A stretch of 64,000 nucleotides of DNA, taken from assembly GCA_902728285.1 (NCBI GenBank), contig CACVBU010000391.1, positions 62,001-126,000 on the forward strand, given 5' to 3'. The DNA is from Clytia hemisphaerica. Its lineage: Eukaryota > Cnidaria > Hydrozoa > Leptothecata > Clytiidae. Under the pieces are notes generated by a model, which was not told the origin of the DNA, did no database searches, and saw nothing but the letters and a program-made list of their open reading frames with translations. Below are positions 22,801-34,748 of this stretch, one piece after another (position 1 is the stretch's first letter; every line of letters starts with the position of its first letter). A program made the position numbers and the translations under genes.

Positions 22801-23132
22801 TATTGCTTAGGTTTACAAATTGTACTTTTTCATTTTGCATTTATGTATTTCGAGTCTAACTTTAACCATCGCACGTGGTTTGCATGAAGCACTGTAAACT
22901 AAACAAAAATTATTACAAGGTTACCATCGAGTTTACATTGCCTTTGTTTTGATACTCTTTTGATAGTAACCGAAGTAACAAGTTTGGTGTTAGTTATACT
23001 CCCGTTATATCTAGCCATATCAAAAAAAAAGGTTGGCGTGATCGTGATTTAAAGAAAAATTTTGCGTGATAACGTGATTTGGAAATTTTTTTTGCGTGAT
23101 TGCGTGATTTGAGAGGTGACTGGGGGGGCCTC
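19832..23132 (+). mobile_element. 3.3-kb DNA transposon, 13-bp TIR, 6-bp TSD TCCAAT
   Basis: The termini GAGGCCCCCCCAG and CTGGGGGGGCCTC are perfect 13-bp inverted repeats, and TCCAAT is duplicated at 19826-19831 and 23133-23138. Next to the TIRs are subterminal clusters of the hexamer CGTGAT: about eleven at the left (19851-20005) and six at the right (23037-23110), all on the same strand. Such clusters are typical transposase-binding arrays. The only gene content is the decayed ORF set at 20099-22771. No DDE or hAT transposase signature is recognised, so it may use an unusual transposase or be a non-autonomous carrier. Confidence 0.85.
20099..22771 (+). pseudogene. Transposon-borne Cys-rich / SAP-like / NHL-like protein, decayed
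   Basis: Unrecognised as a named gene. Exon 1 (20099-20777) encodes a Cys cluster at residues 38-105 (CENC, CxxxCxEC-type pairs and a following ACENC), resembling a treble-clef or B-box-like zinc-binding region, then a helical domain. An intron is likely at 20778-21013 (GTATGT...TTTCAG). The following frame has a SAP-like helix pair (about 21358-21430) and a beta-propeller-like segment with an NHL-type repeat (FAGKKDTEGSWDGT...GIAVEFDHVIYCAD). The last part is coiled and ends in a very acidic tail. Three breaks are visible: a one-base frame change near 21095, another near 21950-21965 and an in-frame TGA at 22454. The copy is therefore probably dead, although undetected introns could explain part of this. 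It could be the element's own transposition protein or a captured host gene. Confidence 0.6.
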
Positions 23133-23273
23133 TCCAATTCAACCTTCCATGAGGCTGATTATGTCAAAAAGTTTAGAAACATGTAAGAAACATTTAAGGC
23201 TCAAAAGGCCGATTTCTTAAGAAACATTGAGGCTGCTTGGTAAAACTAATTTCTTAAAAAAAAACAACGTGTA

Positions 23274-23949
23274 TTTCAACTTAACTCACTATATTTTTTA
23301 CCAATATAGTAACTCTTAGGTTGAACAATCAGTCATTCATACAAATGTGGAATTTATGCTAATTGAGGCGGCTTAATAGCTTCGTCCAGAAATCAACTGG
23401 CGTTGTCTTGTCACCAAGAAAGAAACCCTTTTTTGAATCAAAGAGAATCAATGTTTCGTATGATATCTGATCTCTCTGCAAGAAATTTTGAGAGACCAGG
23501 AACAGCTTTTCAAAACAACTACGTCATCACAAAAATAATTGATAAAAATACTATGATGCCATCAAAAAACAGATGATGTTAAAAATTGGTTTGAAATGGC
23601 ATCAAAATGACTTCATGGATATATTATTCGAAAGAAGAGGAATATTAAAACCAAAGCAAAATACATTTTGTACTGTTATTATTAAAATATGTAAATAATA
23701 TTTCTAAAATCGTATAAGTTTTATTGTTTGAAGAAATATTGAAGCTCAGTGTCAGTTTGAACAACTGGTGCATGCATCATTGATGCTTGAAACCATTGGT
23801 ATGGTCAAGAATAAGTACTGTTTCTTTTAATGGAGAAAAGCTTTACTAGATGTTTTAAGCTAATGTAGATATGGAGATTAATTTTCTATTGCATTATTCC
23901 GATGAAATTAGGGTTGGTTTTTAAGGCATTTGTGTTCTTTTATTTTTAG
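23274..23949. other. Upstream region of RPF2, nothing recognised
   Basis: AT-rich, no element ends and no coding exon. It should contain the RPF2 promoter and any 5'UTR exon, but no core promoter motif can be assigned. Confidence 0.4.
23941..23949 (+). promoter_or_regulatory. 3' splice acceptor 70 nt before the RPF2 start
   Basis: TTGTGTTCTTTTATTTTTAG ends at 23949. The 70-nt leader that follows has no ATG before the RPF2 start. Confidence 0.55.
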
Positions 23950-24019
23950 GGCTAAAAAATCACAATTATAAAACATATTAAATAATAGTAATACCATTTG
24001 GCATACCAAGAATATAATA

Positions 24020-27000
24020 ATGGCATCGTAAGTACTCTTGATTGATCCAATATTTATTTATTGGCTGGTTTTTTATTCGCTAGCTGAATTTCTTCCAGTC
24101 ACATTTTAAACTTTGCTAGTTTGTCTTCTTTTTATCCATCTCAAAATTTGCATTTTTTTTAGCTTCGATAACCAATATAAATTGTCAGTAACCAATATAA
24201 TTTGTCAGGCATTGTCAGTTTTAGTTTTGATTAACGGTAATGTAACAATGATGCGGATCTCGTGATATTAACGAATTAAAATTTAATTTCCAGTCACTTT
24301 AAAAGTTAGTTTTGTCTTTCGCAGGAAACCGAAGACACAACGCGGAAAACGATTCTTGGCGAACAGAGAATCCAAAATTGACGAGAACACAAAACAGGTG
24401 ATGTTCATCCAAGGAGGGAAAACAAGTGATATTGTTAATCAAGCCCTACGTGATATAGTAAGCATTTCATTAACTTCTAAAATGCTAATACAGTCGAGTT
24501 TCTATAACTCGAACACGCACGGGGAGTACAAATTCGTTCGAATTATTGAAATTTCGAACTATGGAGATTGGTTTATAAGGCATTGTTTACTGAAGAAACC
24601 AAAATAATTATTCAAGTTCAGGAGACATTCAAGTAATAGGAGATCGAGTTAAGAAGACTCCATTGTATTTTAGCTTGGAATTTTAAGGCCAATAGTAAGT
24701 GGCTATTTTTTAGCGCCTGTAACAACGTTTCCGAGGTTGATATTTTGTTTCAGTCGAAAAGAGAATGTATTTAGAGACTTTTTGAGAGGGAAAACAAATT
24801 AGACGCAGCAAAGTTTCATATCACCAAAACACTGACGTATGTTACAGGCAAAGTGGCAGGAAATAAGTGCGTATAAAATCAACGATTTTCAAAAGTCGAA
24901 ATCCACAAAAAGATAAGTACCATGCATGGTATTGAGTAACGTATCACTTACTCAAACATACACCGAAAATACGGAAAACACTTTGAAGCTCATCCTGTCA
25001 GTTTAACTACAAAATTTTCAAAATTTCGTTAAATTTCACTGGAGATCGGAGGTGATTTTTTTCAGAATTTCATGATCTATCCAATGGTATCAAGAATTCT
25101 TTGTCAAATCCCACTTTTGAAAATCGTTTGATTTTTTATACTGTACATCAGTCCATTAGCAATAAAAACATTTCTCGGGCCTAATTCGCGTGCCTCCTTA
25201 AATTAGAAGTTATGATTCTGGATGGCATCGTTCGTTTTGAAAATTTGCAATTTGCAATTTGTGTCTAGATAAAATGTCCCCAAAGGTTTATTTGTTTGCT
25301 TATCACAACGATTTTATAAATTTGTTGAATTTTTATGCCTCAATCTATTAATCTAGATGATAGCTCATATCAATTCTTTTTTTGATTCTAGAACACATTG
25401 AAAAAGCCTAATTCACACTTATTTCGAAGGTAACTACTGTTTTAATTTTATTCCAATAAGTTTTTAAAGCAATGATAGTTTCTTTTAACATGTTCTTTTC
25501 CTTTGAAATGTGAAGAGATATTAGATTTGTAAATTTAACAAAGTGGTTTTTAAATTTCTTTTCCAGGAAGAATATATTACGGCCATTTGAAGATCAAACG
25601 TCCATTGTAAGTTACTTATCCTCTGATTGCAGAAGGCTTAAAGACCCTTATTCTTAAGGACACCAATCAGCTACTTTTTAGCAAATAATCAAACAATTTT
25701 TCCTTCAAAATCAATTATTCTGTTTCATTTAAATCAAAAAAATTCCACTTTTGTTAATAATGACTTTCAATTCACTTTTAGGAATTTTTCTCTCAAAAAT
25801 CAGATGCATCATTGATGGTTTTTGGCTCACATTCTAAAAAGCGTCCACATAACTTGGTTTTCGGTAAGCTTATTTGATTATCAACTAATGTGAATGATAT
25901 CGCCTTCGAAAAGAACCAATTATGGCCTGAAGTTATTTTGACGAGCAGATATAAGTTCTAAAAGATCTGGCAATTTTAAAATTTGCCAACATAAGGTATA
26001 AATTCTGAAGTGTCCGTGGATCTTTTCGGTGTGATTTCCGAAAACCTAAAGTTACATCTCTAGTTTTGAAAACAATTCGTGGATTTGGTTATAGATCATC
26101 CTGACACATGGCTCGCACACCCCCTCCTCCCCCGCCTGAGCGGGGGGAGCTACACCTAAAATTTGCCATATAAGAGGTGGGAGCTGCTTGTTTTTTTCGA
26201 CAGGCGGGGGGAGCTCTATCTTAGGGGGGACCTGCATTAGTTTATGTAACTCTGGGGGCTAAATAACACTTCCTAAATATTTTTCTTTACTGTTGGTTTT
26301 TAATTTCTCTAAACCTTTATGTTTTAATGCAAAGTGTGATCTGATCCTTAAAATGCAAAAATGAAGACATTCTATTGCATTCTCTAAAAGTGCACACACA
26401 TGTAAATAGAGCTTTGTGAATGCCATAAAATTGTTCCCCTAAACTAGGACCTAAAATTTTATCAGGCTGTGGGGACCTTGTTCTCAGGGGGGCCTAAATT
26501 TGGCGGCGGACCTAGAACCCCAGTCGGAGCCATGTGGCACCAAGTGTAGAAATTTTCTACATCTGGGTAGTTTGGATTATTAAGGGAGAGAACTAATTTT
26601 GACAAATTTAGCGACTTTGGGTGAAATTTTTCAAAATTAGCTTAGCAAAAATTTTAAGTTTTATCTCGCATTTTTCATATGAACCCCTGATTTTTGACGA
26701 AAACCTTTAGGCAAAAAAAAACAATTTACCCCGTCCTCCGCCTAAATTACTTTTCGTCAAAATTATTTCCCTAAAGTTAGTACGATCTATAACGTGAGAC
26801 AGCGTACATAGTCTTGTTAAGAGTGATTTTAAATATTCATAACTCTGGTACAGAGTCTAGTTAAGATTGATTTTGATCTCGTATACAGGCTCGTTCTTCG
26901 ACCACCACATCTTGGACATGTTTGAACTTGGTATCGATCGATTCGCACCTATACAAGATTTTAAGGTATTTTACTAATTTGTCTATTAGTTCACTATGCT

Positions 27001-30000
27001 CAACTTCTTTTGAGCTAGAGTCTGTCTGTCTGTCTGTCTGTTTGCCTGTTCCTGTCGGGAACTAAGTACATCATGTTGAATGATCGGGTTTGGCTGAGAT
27101 TTTAATTTGCACAATAGTTGGATTTGACGGCAAGTTTGAACCCTTTCGGGTTCAGATTTTTGGACTGGAAAAAGTTTTACACTTTAGCCAAACAAGGTCT
27201 TACGTAGTTAAGAGGAAAAGCTAAGCTCTGTACAGTTCGTCCGTTTGCCTTTTGATAGTAGAATGTGTGGCTTCAATGGAGTTCTTTAAAAAGAAAATAA
27301 TTCAATGAATTTCTCAGAATAAAATGACAAGAGTGACGGCCAATCATTCCTTAAAACAGGGCGCTGTGCAACTAAAATTATCTCTATAATGCGGTCTAAA
27401 GGGAATCTTCAATTAAAACCCCTCGAAATTTGGTATAGACATATTGTATTCATTTTGATGCATTTAGTTTTGGATAGATTTTAGGAGCAAATAACACGTA
27501 AAGGATACAACTTGATCGAATTTTAATTCCCTTTTAGACAGCAAAAGTGGCGTTGGGTACGAAACCTTGTATCATGTTTTCGGGAGAAGAGTTCGAAAAT
27601 AAATTGGAATACAGAAGATTGAAAACCTATTTCACAGGTATTGTACTTCAAATTTTCTTAACTGGGGTTATCGTCATCATGAAAAATATGAGAAATCTGA
27701 TTGGCTAAAAACGAGGGAAAGAGGAGAGGGGGGAAATAAAACAGAAGACACAAATGGAATGAAAAAAGTTTGTTGATATTTTTCCAGTTGATGATAAACC
27801 AGTTATCACACTTCTACTCGAGTGTAATATAGGATATATTTTTCTCGTTGAGAGTTTTCTTTATTTTCTATATGATAAAAAAATTGAACTCGAAAAATAT
27901 ACCCCAAAAATATACCCCAAATTGTACTCGGTGTCGTGCGATAACTATTATTATTTAGTGATAAATGATATTCAGACAATCGAGTTTTTGTACTTACCCC
28001 GGTGGGGTGGAGGTCCTATAAATTAACCTGTGTTTGTTTGTCCGTCGGTTCGTTCGTTCGTCTGTTACCAACTTTTCTCAAGATTGAATGATAGAAATCT
28101 TTTGATTTTTGGTACAAAGGTGCAAAATGTGACGGAATCCGATTTTTGAAAAAAAAAATTTTGGGTAAATTTCAGCCAAAAAACGGCTAAAAAAAGGGTT
28201 TTTAAGACATTGTGAAAAATTGGATCATTTATTTTTCTGATTTCTGTAAGACATTGTGAAAAATTGGATCTTTTTTTTCTTCTGATTTCTGGCATGAAAG
28301 TAGGCTAACATCATTGGTAAAAGATGGCTGAACCTGATTTTCACAAAAAAAAATTTCGGCTCAAAAAACGAATCTTTATCTATAAGAATCGCTATTTATA
28401 AGCATAAATCAATATTCTTGTAGTCATATTATTATTTTTATTAGTTTTTTTTTAAGATGAAAATGTCACGGTGGAGGGCAATGGTTTGAGTTTTCTAGAA
28501 ACATTTATTATTTTTTTGGCTGAAAAACGAATCTTCATCTATAAGAATCACTATTTATAGGCATAGATGAATGTTCTTAGGCAAATTATTATTTTTATTT
28601 TTATTTTTTCTAAAAGAAGAAAATGTCACTCTTATATTTTTATTTTTGCCTTTTAAGTTTGAGATTAGCAAGTCAAGCAATTATATCAGCTTCAAACCAA
28701 CATTTTCTATTTTTAATTTAAGGATTTCAGCTACAGACTTTAGCATCTGTTGTTCGCGAAATTAAAGTCTTTTGATCTAATAAACCAAAGTTGATAAATG
28801 ACCCCTCAAAATTAAAGTTCATTCTTCTTAGCTTTTTAATGGAAAAGGATTCGTTCATTTAAAATTTATAGTTACCGAACAATTTTTCCCATTCATGTGT
28901 ATTCGATGACATAAAGTCTAATTTATAATGGCAATCCCATTCTTTAGACTTTTGGCGTGGTGAAAAGACGACCAACGTACGCTTAGAGGGCTTGGAACAC
29001 GTCGTACAGATCACAAGTGTGGATGATAAAATATATTTAAGAAGTTACAGGTATGACTTTTCTCCTGATTTTTCTCCTGATTTTTCTCATCACGTTTTAT
29101 ATATTATTGTACTAAAGTCTGTTCACGATAAGTGTGCACTCTTTTTTCTTATACCTATAACTTTTGAAGGAATTATTCAATCTTTATAAATTTGGTATCG
29201 TTGGAGAGATATTTGTGAGTGGAACAATTTTAAATTTAAAAAAAATCTAAAAAATTCTAAAAATGAAGATGAAAATGAAAAAGAAAAAAATTAAGATCTT
29301 AAAAGTGCTATAACTTTTTTTTCACATTAACTTAAAATTAATAAGTGATTGATAAAAACATCAGAAAACAGCGTTTTTAGACGTCAATCAGCTTATAACT
29401 TTGTTTGATATCTTTTGAATGGATGATTATTTTTGAGAAATTTTTTCACATTGACGACTTTTGATGATCAAGAATTCACTTCAGTGAAAATGATAGTTAT
29501 AGCACTTTTCTACAAGATCTTCATTTTTTGGACCTACCTCCGGGTACTCCGGTGGTGGTCCTATAAATTAACCTGTGTTCGTCCGTCCGTCCGTTCGTTC
29601 GTCTGTTACCAGCTTTTCTCGAGATTGGCTCATTAGTTTTTTCTAATTTTTGGCACAAAGATGCAAAATGGCAATGGCCAAAATGTGACGGAGCCCGATT
29701 TTCGAGAAAAAGTTTTTTGCGGCCGACAATGCCGGAAATATGCCTGGAAAACTGTTTTTTTGGCATTTTCTCGAGATTTTATCATTAGTTTTTTCTGATT
29801 TTTTGCTCAAAGATGCGTATTAACAATGCCCGAAACATGGCCGAGTCTGATTTTTGAGAAAACATTTTTCCGGCCGAAAATACCGGTTTTTTCATTCAAG
29901 AACATTATTAATAGCAATGCCCACCATCAAGCATGTTTCAATTTGCAATAAAATTGACTTTTGATACCGGAACTATTTAAAAATCGCCGGAACAACCTAT

Positions 30001-32348
30001 TTTCGCGGGAAAGACAGTATTTTTTGAATTTCTCGAGCTGTACTTTATATTTTTTATGAAATTTTGCACACTGATGCAAAATGACAATACCTAAAATGTG
30101 ACGGAGCCATAGTGTCCTCCCCCCCCTTTATAAAGGGGGGGGGATTCTGATTTTGGCCCTTTTTTTAAAGTATGGGGGAAAATGAAAAATTTGAAATTTG
30201 CTGGGGGAAAATAAAGAGGGGGGAAAACCATAAATTTAGGAGATTTTGACTGGGGGGACTTCACTGATCTCAAGGTGATCTTGTTGCAAAACCTGTTTAA
30301 GCAATAAAATCAGCAAATCTTTTGGGATAAACCAACTTTTCAATACAATTTCATTTTTCCAGCACTTTCAAGGCTATTTTTTCAAGCTTTCCAAAATTTC
30401 AAACTTGATTTAAGGCATTTTTATGTTAACCATATGGGGAACCGCAAAATCTTCAAATAGCCGGGGGAATTCAAAAAAGAGGGGGAACCGAAAAATTTTG
30501 AAATATGGTGGGGGAAATAAAAGAGGGGGGAATGGAGAAAAATTTTGATTTTTAGTGGGGGGAACCAACCCAGGAGGACACTATGCGGAGCCCGATTTTC
30601 AAAAAAAAAAATTTTTGTGACTGATTTTTGCGACCAAATCTTTCTATTTATTTTTCCCTACAACCCTTCCCTCTCCCCCCATCAACAATCAATGATGATT
30701 TAATGCGTTATGCATTTTCGCTTAACGCTATATTTTCTGACTGATTTTTTTTTTCATTTTTCTCCTCGCATTGCTATCTAACTTTCATCATCAGGTAGGT
30801 CCATTCAGCATCTAGCTTGTTTCTTTTTCGTTTTCATCTTCATTTTTAGAATTAAAAAAAAAATTATTTCAAATTGTTCCACTCGCTACTATATTTCCAA
30901 TGACAACTAATTTATAGAGATTGAAGAATTCCTTCGAAAGTTATAGGTAAAAGAAAAAAGAATGCGCATTTATCGTGAATAGACTTTAGTATGCCAAAAG
31001 TTGAAATAGGTGAATAAATATAGGCTGTTGGATTCAATCTTACAATTTTGAACTTATAAGATGCGTGTGTGCCCAAAATTTGTCAACATAAACCACGGGA
31101 TGGGATGGGGGCAGCCTACTTTACACTACGGCCTACGTCCCTCAAATCCTATTATACTAACTAACCATCACAATATTATATAACTTTCAGGATCGTATTA
31201 AAGAAGTCTGGTTTGAAGACACCTCGCTTGGAGGTTGAAGAGATCGGACCTTCGATTGATTTCTCAGTACGAAGGAGTCATTTGGCTTCTGAAAGTTTAT
31301 ACAAAGATTCGTTGAAGAAACCCAAATCCAATAAGGTATAACAAAGTTTCGTAATAATGGGCATTTCCAGAAAAAAAACTGAATTTGGAGGTGGAGAATA
31401 TAACGCATTTTGGAAATTGCCCCGGAACTTGTGATTTATGACCCCCCAGGAAAACAGATCTAATGCCTCGGACAAGCATCAGTTGACCCCCTGGACATTT
31501 ATTATTACCCCTAATCAGAGGAGCCCCCCCAAAAAAAAAAAAAAACAAGGCAAATTTTGTAGATTTTTCACTGCCCGGACAACATATCCAATATAATCCT
31601 CAACGAGGGGGGCCCCCTCCGTGTACAAAAATCTTTTGGAAGAGCCTAATGTTTGCTATTCTCTCCATTTTGTTTTATTCGAGCTTATCCAGAGCTTACC
31701 TTCGAGGCTACATCAGTAGTATATTTATAGTGTCAGTGCGAACTACGTAGGTTGAATACCGCTGAAGACAGTATAAAAATAAATCCTGATAGATTTGTTG
31801 CAGGTTAAGCTAAATGAAAATGCTTTTACTTTGATCAAGTCATCCCTGTCTCAAAGTCCTGTTGGAACTTCTTCCACTGCCATGATAAAAACTTCTATGG
31901 AAATCCCAATTGAGATAGAAATTCTTTTTGTTCCATGCTCAAAAATTCCAGTGGGGATGGTTTTAGAGCGCCATTTTATATATTGAATTTCGATTGGGAT
32001 GAGATCAAAGTCAATTTTCCAGTGGGGCTGAAATTGAACGGTATTTCTCCCAAAAGAGACTAATTTGGCGAGATTTTCCAGTGAGGCTTGGGGTCCCAGT
32101 GGATCTGTGAGGCACACGGCCTGTATCAAGATCTGATTTGAAATTCCGTGTTTTTTCCATTGCAGCCAAAGAAGAAGAAGAATATCGAACACGATGTATT
32201 CAAGACAAAAACAGCTCGAATTCATATGCAGAAACAAGATCTAGACACGATGCAAACACGAAAAATGAAAGGGTTAAAACGTCAAAAAGAACCTAAGAGT
32301 GATGCGAATAGTGAAGGAAGCAAACGTCAAAAACAAACTGCCGATTGA
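24020..32348 (+). CDS. RPF2: RPF2, ribosome production factor 2 homolog (Brix domain)
   Basis: Ten exons: 24020-24027, 24325-24457, 25392-25429, 25567-25606, 25782-25863, 26889-26965, 27538-27637, 28948-29050, 31191-31335 and 32166-32348. All junctions are GT-AG and in phase, giving 302 residues (human 306). RPF2 works with RRS1 in the nucleolus to bring the 5S RNP into the 60S precursor. The protein has the basic N-terminus [11 protein letters not shown], then a Brix domain with conserved blocks [61 protein letters not shown] and KIYLRSY. The tail has [11 protein letters not shown] and HLASESLYK, then a Lys-rich end with RIHMQKQDL and TRKMKGLK. The first exon codes only 2.7 codons. Introns 5, 8 and 9 host repeats. 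No strong AATAAA lies just after the stop. Confidence 0.94.
26105..26535. mobile_element. TIR repeat (ACATGGCTCSG ends) in RPF2 intron 5, copy 1
   Basis: ACATGGCTCGCAC at the left is mirrored by CGGAGCCATGT at the right. Both halves are studded with GGTCC/GGGGGGAC and GCTCCCCCC motifs, a purine/pyrimidine-rich loose array. A related element in the opposite sense is at 40263-40651 and shares GGGGTTCTAGGTCC. Confidence 0.6.
27993..28620. repeat. Interspersed repeat R1, copy 2, in RPF2 intron 8 region
   Basis: TACCCCGGTGGGGTGGAGGT then CCTATAAATTAACC, a (TTCG)-type tract and GACGGAATCCGATTTTTGAA match R1. The CGAATCTTCATCTATAAGAA and TAAGAATCACTATTTATA blocks repeat twice. The right edge is diffuse. 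It lies inside intron 8 splice borders 27638-28947 (the intron between exons 7 and 8). Confidence 0.6.
29526..30806. repeat. Interspersed repeat R1, copy 3, split by a nested element
   Basis: Starts TTTTTTGGACCTACC (a variant with CCGGGTACTCCGGTGG), then GGTCCTATAAATTAACC and (GTCC/TTCG) repeats, and ends AGGTAGGTCCATT near 30806. The inner element at 30108-30585 interrupts the GACGGAGCCCGATTTTC block. Lies in RPF2 intron 8 (29051-31190). Confidence 0.65.
30108..30585. mobile_element. 478-bp element, TIR CATAGTGTCCTCC, 6-bp TSD CGGAGC
   Basis: CATAGTGTCCTCC and GGAGGACACTATG are perfect 13-bp inverted repeats, and CGGAGC is duplicated at 30102-30107 and 30586-30591. Excision restores GACGGAGCCCGATTTT exactly as in the other R1 copies. 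The body carries repeated G-runs in the pattern GGGGGAAA...GAAATTT. Non-coding. TIR and TSD lengths equal those of the 19832-23132 transposon, though the sequences differ. Confidence 0.85.
31358..31649. mobile_element. TIR repeat in RPF2 intron 9, relative of 17137-17429
   Basis: TGGGCATTTCCAGAAAAAAA and TTTTGGAAGAGCC form the ends and match those of the GPN2-intron copy. The body has CCCCCTGGACATTTATT-like and CCCCAGG units, and the right side has CCTCAACGAGGGGGGCC. More diverged than the GPN2 copy. Confidence 0.55.
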
Positions 32349-33640
32349 ACAAGCTAATTGATTTTTTTATAGGATGCGATATTTTTTACAAACGAAAATA
32401 TATATATTTTTGACGCTTAAAGAGACTTTGTGACTAATTGAGAAGTTTTGGATTCATCTGATTTTCTCATTCAGATTCTTAAGCATAAATGTACAAGTTT
32501 TCGTGTCCGGGGCTGCCCTTCTTCTTCTCCAAATTTTTTGATAATTGATGTTGATCTATTTAGTCTCTTACCACTATCCCTTAGTGAAATCTGCCTCAAA
32601 ATCTGCTATGTTAAAGAGCTGTAAGGATGGAAAATAATTCGAATGGATTTTCAGTCGAAGAACGGTTACCCGAAAGAGGTGTGATGCTCCTTTTGCACTT
32701 CTTTTTTGAAGAAAATTCGTACACGCTTTTTTTATAAGAATAGTGTACTTTGGATGAGGGTTAAGTATTCTTAAGAAAGTGCCAAAATTGAGGGTGAAAT
32801 ATTTTTACGTATTCTTGACTTGACTTTTTTACAAACATAAGAAATTATCAATTTGAGAGTTTTGGATTCTTGAGTGAACATTTGGGTATTCTAAGATTTG
32901 GTCCATTTTCACCGTGATATTCTTATAGAAGATATTATTATTAAAAGAAGCGTGTATTGGAACTGTATTGGAATCAGGAGATACAAAAATGAGATTCTTC
33001 TTTTTATCTTTAGCTGCACAAGCTGTGTATGAAAACTTTGATGAATAAACTTAAATGGGGGATTCAAATACCACACACACTAAAAGCAATAGTTGTCTGA
33101 AAACTCGATGACTACGAAAATGTTTGAATTTCATTACGCTACTGCACTGACGGCTATCTTTCCAAAAGTTCAAATCATTTTGATGAACTTTGATACGGTA
33201 AGTTATACGTAACATACCCTCTGGTACATAGGCAACCTCGTCCCCGTGTATCTCAGGCTTTATTTACGTTATTGATTGACGCGAGAGAATATCATATCTA
33301 GCGCTATTAGTAAGAATCAAAAAGCTGATAATGCGCAGGGAACGAGGTTGGTACATAGGCTTTTGCTCATTCTCTAGCGAAAAAAATATCTTCTATATAG
33401 GAAGTATATCTATAGGTACATTATTATCTATCTGGTACATTACACACAAGCAGTGTAAATTAATCGGCTGTGACGCACGGGAGGGCGCGCTCCAAAGCGA
33501 ATCTCCTTGGCAGGGTAGGATTTGAAGCCGTTAAATCCTACCTAAGTTGCGCGGCCCGTGTGGTTTTTATACAAATTCCTGATTAAAAGTAAAATTTTCC
33601 GCTACATTGGATTGACACGGACGTGGAGCATTTTATTTTT
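32349..33640. other. RPF2-LATS intergenic, first part
   Basis: No gene or element ends recognised. ATGAATAAACTT near 33041 holds an AATAAA that could be a distal RPF2 polyadenylation signal. Short ORFs such as 33331-33525 have no recognisable domain. Confidence 0.4.
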
Positions 33641-33689
33641 CATTGATTCACCACATGGTTGTCACGTGCCATATTTTTTTATGGCTTGG

Positions 33690-34045
33690 GAAAAAATTCA
33701 AACGTTCGAAAATTATTTCAAATGTTGCAACATTCGAAAGGCACGTGTCATGTTTTTTATCGCGTGAGAAAAAATTCGAAGCGTGGGAAAAAAATTCAAA
33801 CGTTCGAAAATTATTTCAAATGTTGCAACATTCGAAGAGCACGTGCCATGTTTTTTATCGCGTTAGAAAAAATTCGAAGTGTGGGAAAAAAATTCAAACG
33901 TTCGAAAATTATTTCAAATGTTGCAACATTCGAAAGCACGTGCCTTGTTTTTATGGCGTGGGAAAAAAATCGAAGCGTGGGAAAAGATTTTGAACGTTCG
34001 AAAATTATTTCAAATGTTGCAACATTCGAAAAGTATTCATTTTTT
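33690..34045. repeat. Four-copy tandem repeat of about 98 bp with central palindrome
   Basis: The 10-mer TGTTGCAACA recurs at 33723, 33821, 33919 and 34015 (spacings 98, 98, 96). Each unit reads ACGTTCGAAAATTATTTC then AAATGTTGCAACATTCGAA, and then a CACGTG-containing spacer (CACGTGTCATG, CACGTGCCATG) and GAAAAAATTCGAAG. AATGTTGCAACATT is a perfect 14-bp palindrome and CACGTG is an E-box core. Open frames across it come from repetition. Located about 0.75 kb upstream of the LATS start. Confidence 0.85.
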
Positions 34046-34748
34046 GCTCAATTAAGTCAAGTGTGAGCAGTTTTTTCTCAATTTTGTTCGTGTTTGGCTG
34101 ACAAATGGGTACACAACCGCATTCATTTTTCCATTTAGCAGAAAAATATACTGTCTGACTGCCGTCGAGAACTCGAAACATATATTAGGCTTCTGCTCAT
34201 ATCTAAACTAAACATAGACGTGCATGTGCACTTTATTTAATTGGGGGAAAAGTTAGTAATGATTTAGATTAGATTAATTTTGATTAAAGAAAATAAAGTT
34301 CTTGAAAGTTTTCTTATAACAAAGTATTTTTACAACAATGATGACGAAAAAATTCCAACGGCATTCGCTGATTGCTTCTATCCAATGTCATAAAATCAAG
34401 ACCATATAATGCTAACTTTAACAACATTTTAACAGAGTATTTTTGTATCATACTTCAAAGAAATATGTTTTGACTTTTTTATTTGATCGAATTTTATAAG
34501 ATATGTAATTATTTTGGCTTATTTGTCTTAAAATTTATTTAATATTTTGGTCAGTAATTTGGATAATAAAGCACTTCAATGGAAGGAATTTTTTGTTGCG
34601 TTTGCTCTGCTCCTTGAAGGATTCTTGGTGATTTTGTACTTTTTAAATAATTTATGGGTGATCAAATGAACAGTTGATGGGATTTGCAGTTTGTTTAGTA
34701 CCTAGAAAACCTATTGCGTCTGTGAAATTATCTTTCTTTCTTCTACAG
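34046..34748 (+). promoter_or_regulatory. LATS upstream region and acceptor 38 nt before the start
   Basis: TTATCTTTCTTTCTTCTACAG ends at 34748, leaving a 38-nt leader (with a minimal ATGTAG upstream ORF) before the LATS ATG at 34787. An alternative AG lies at 34774. No core promoter is recognisable in the remaining AT-rich sequence. Confidence 0.5.

Larger units (their letters stand above)
19687..23271 (+). mobile_element. CACGTTTTT MITE split by a 3.3-kb transposon
   Basis: The left part (19687-19831) and right part (23139-23271) are the two halves of the same MITE family as 9388-9667, with TA at both outer edges. Removing 19832-23132 plus one TCCAAT joins AAGAACCTTCCAAT to TCAACCTTCCATGAG, which matches the intact copy at 9388-9667. 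This proves the order: MITE first, transposon second. Confidence 0.85.

Noticed and set aside
31851-32237. 128-codon minus-strand ORF
   Set aside because: Antisense to RPF2 intron 9 and exon 10; a shadow frame with no motif.
33643-34066. 116- and 135-codon ORFs
   Set aside because: They follow the roughly 98-bp tandem repeat in two frames at once. No known domain.
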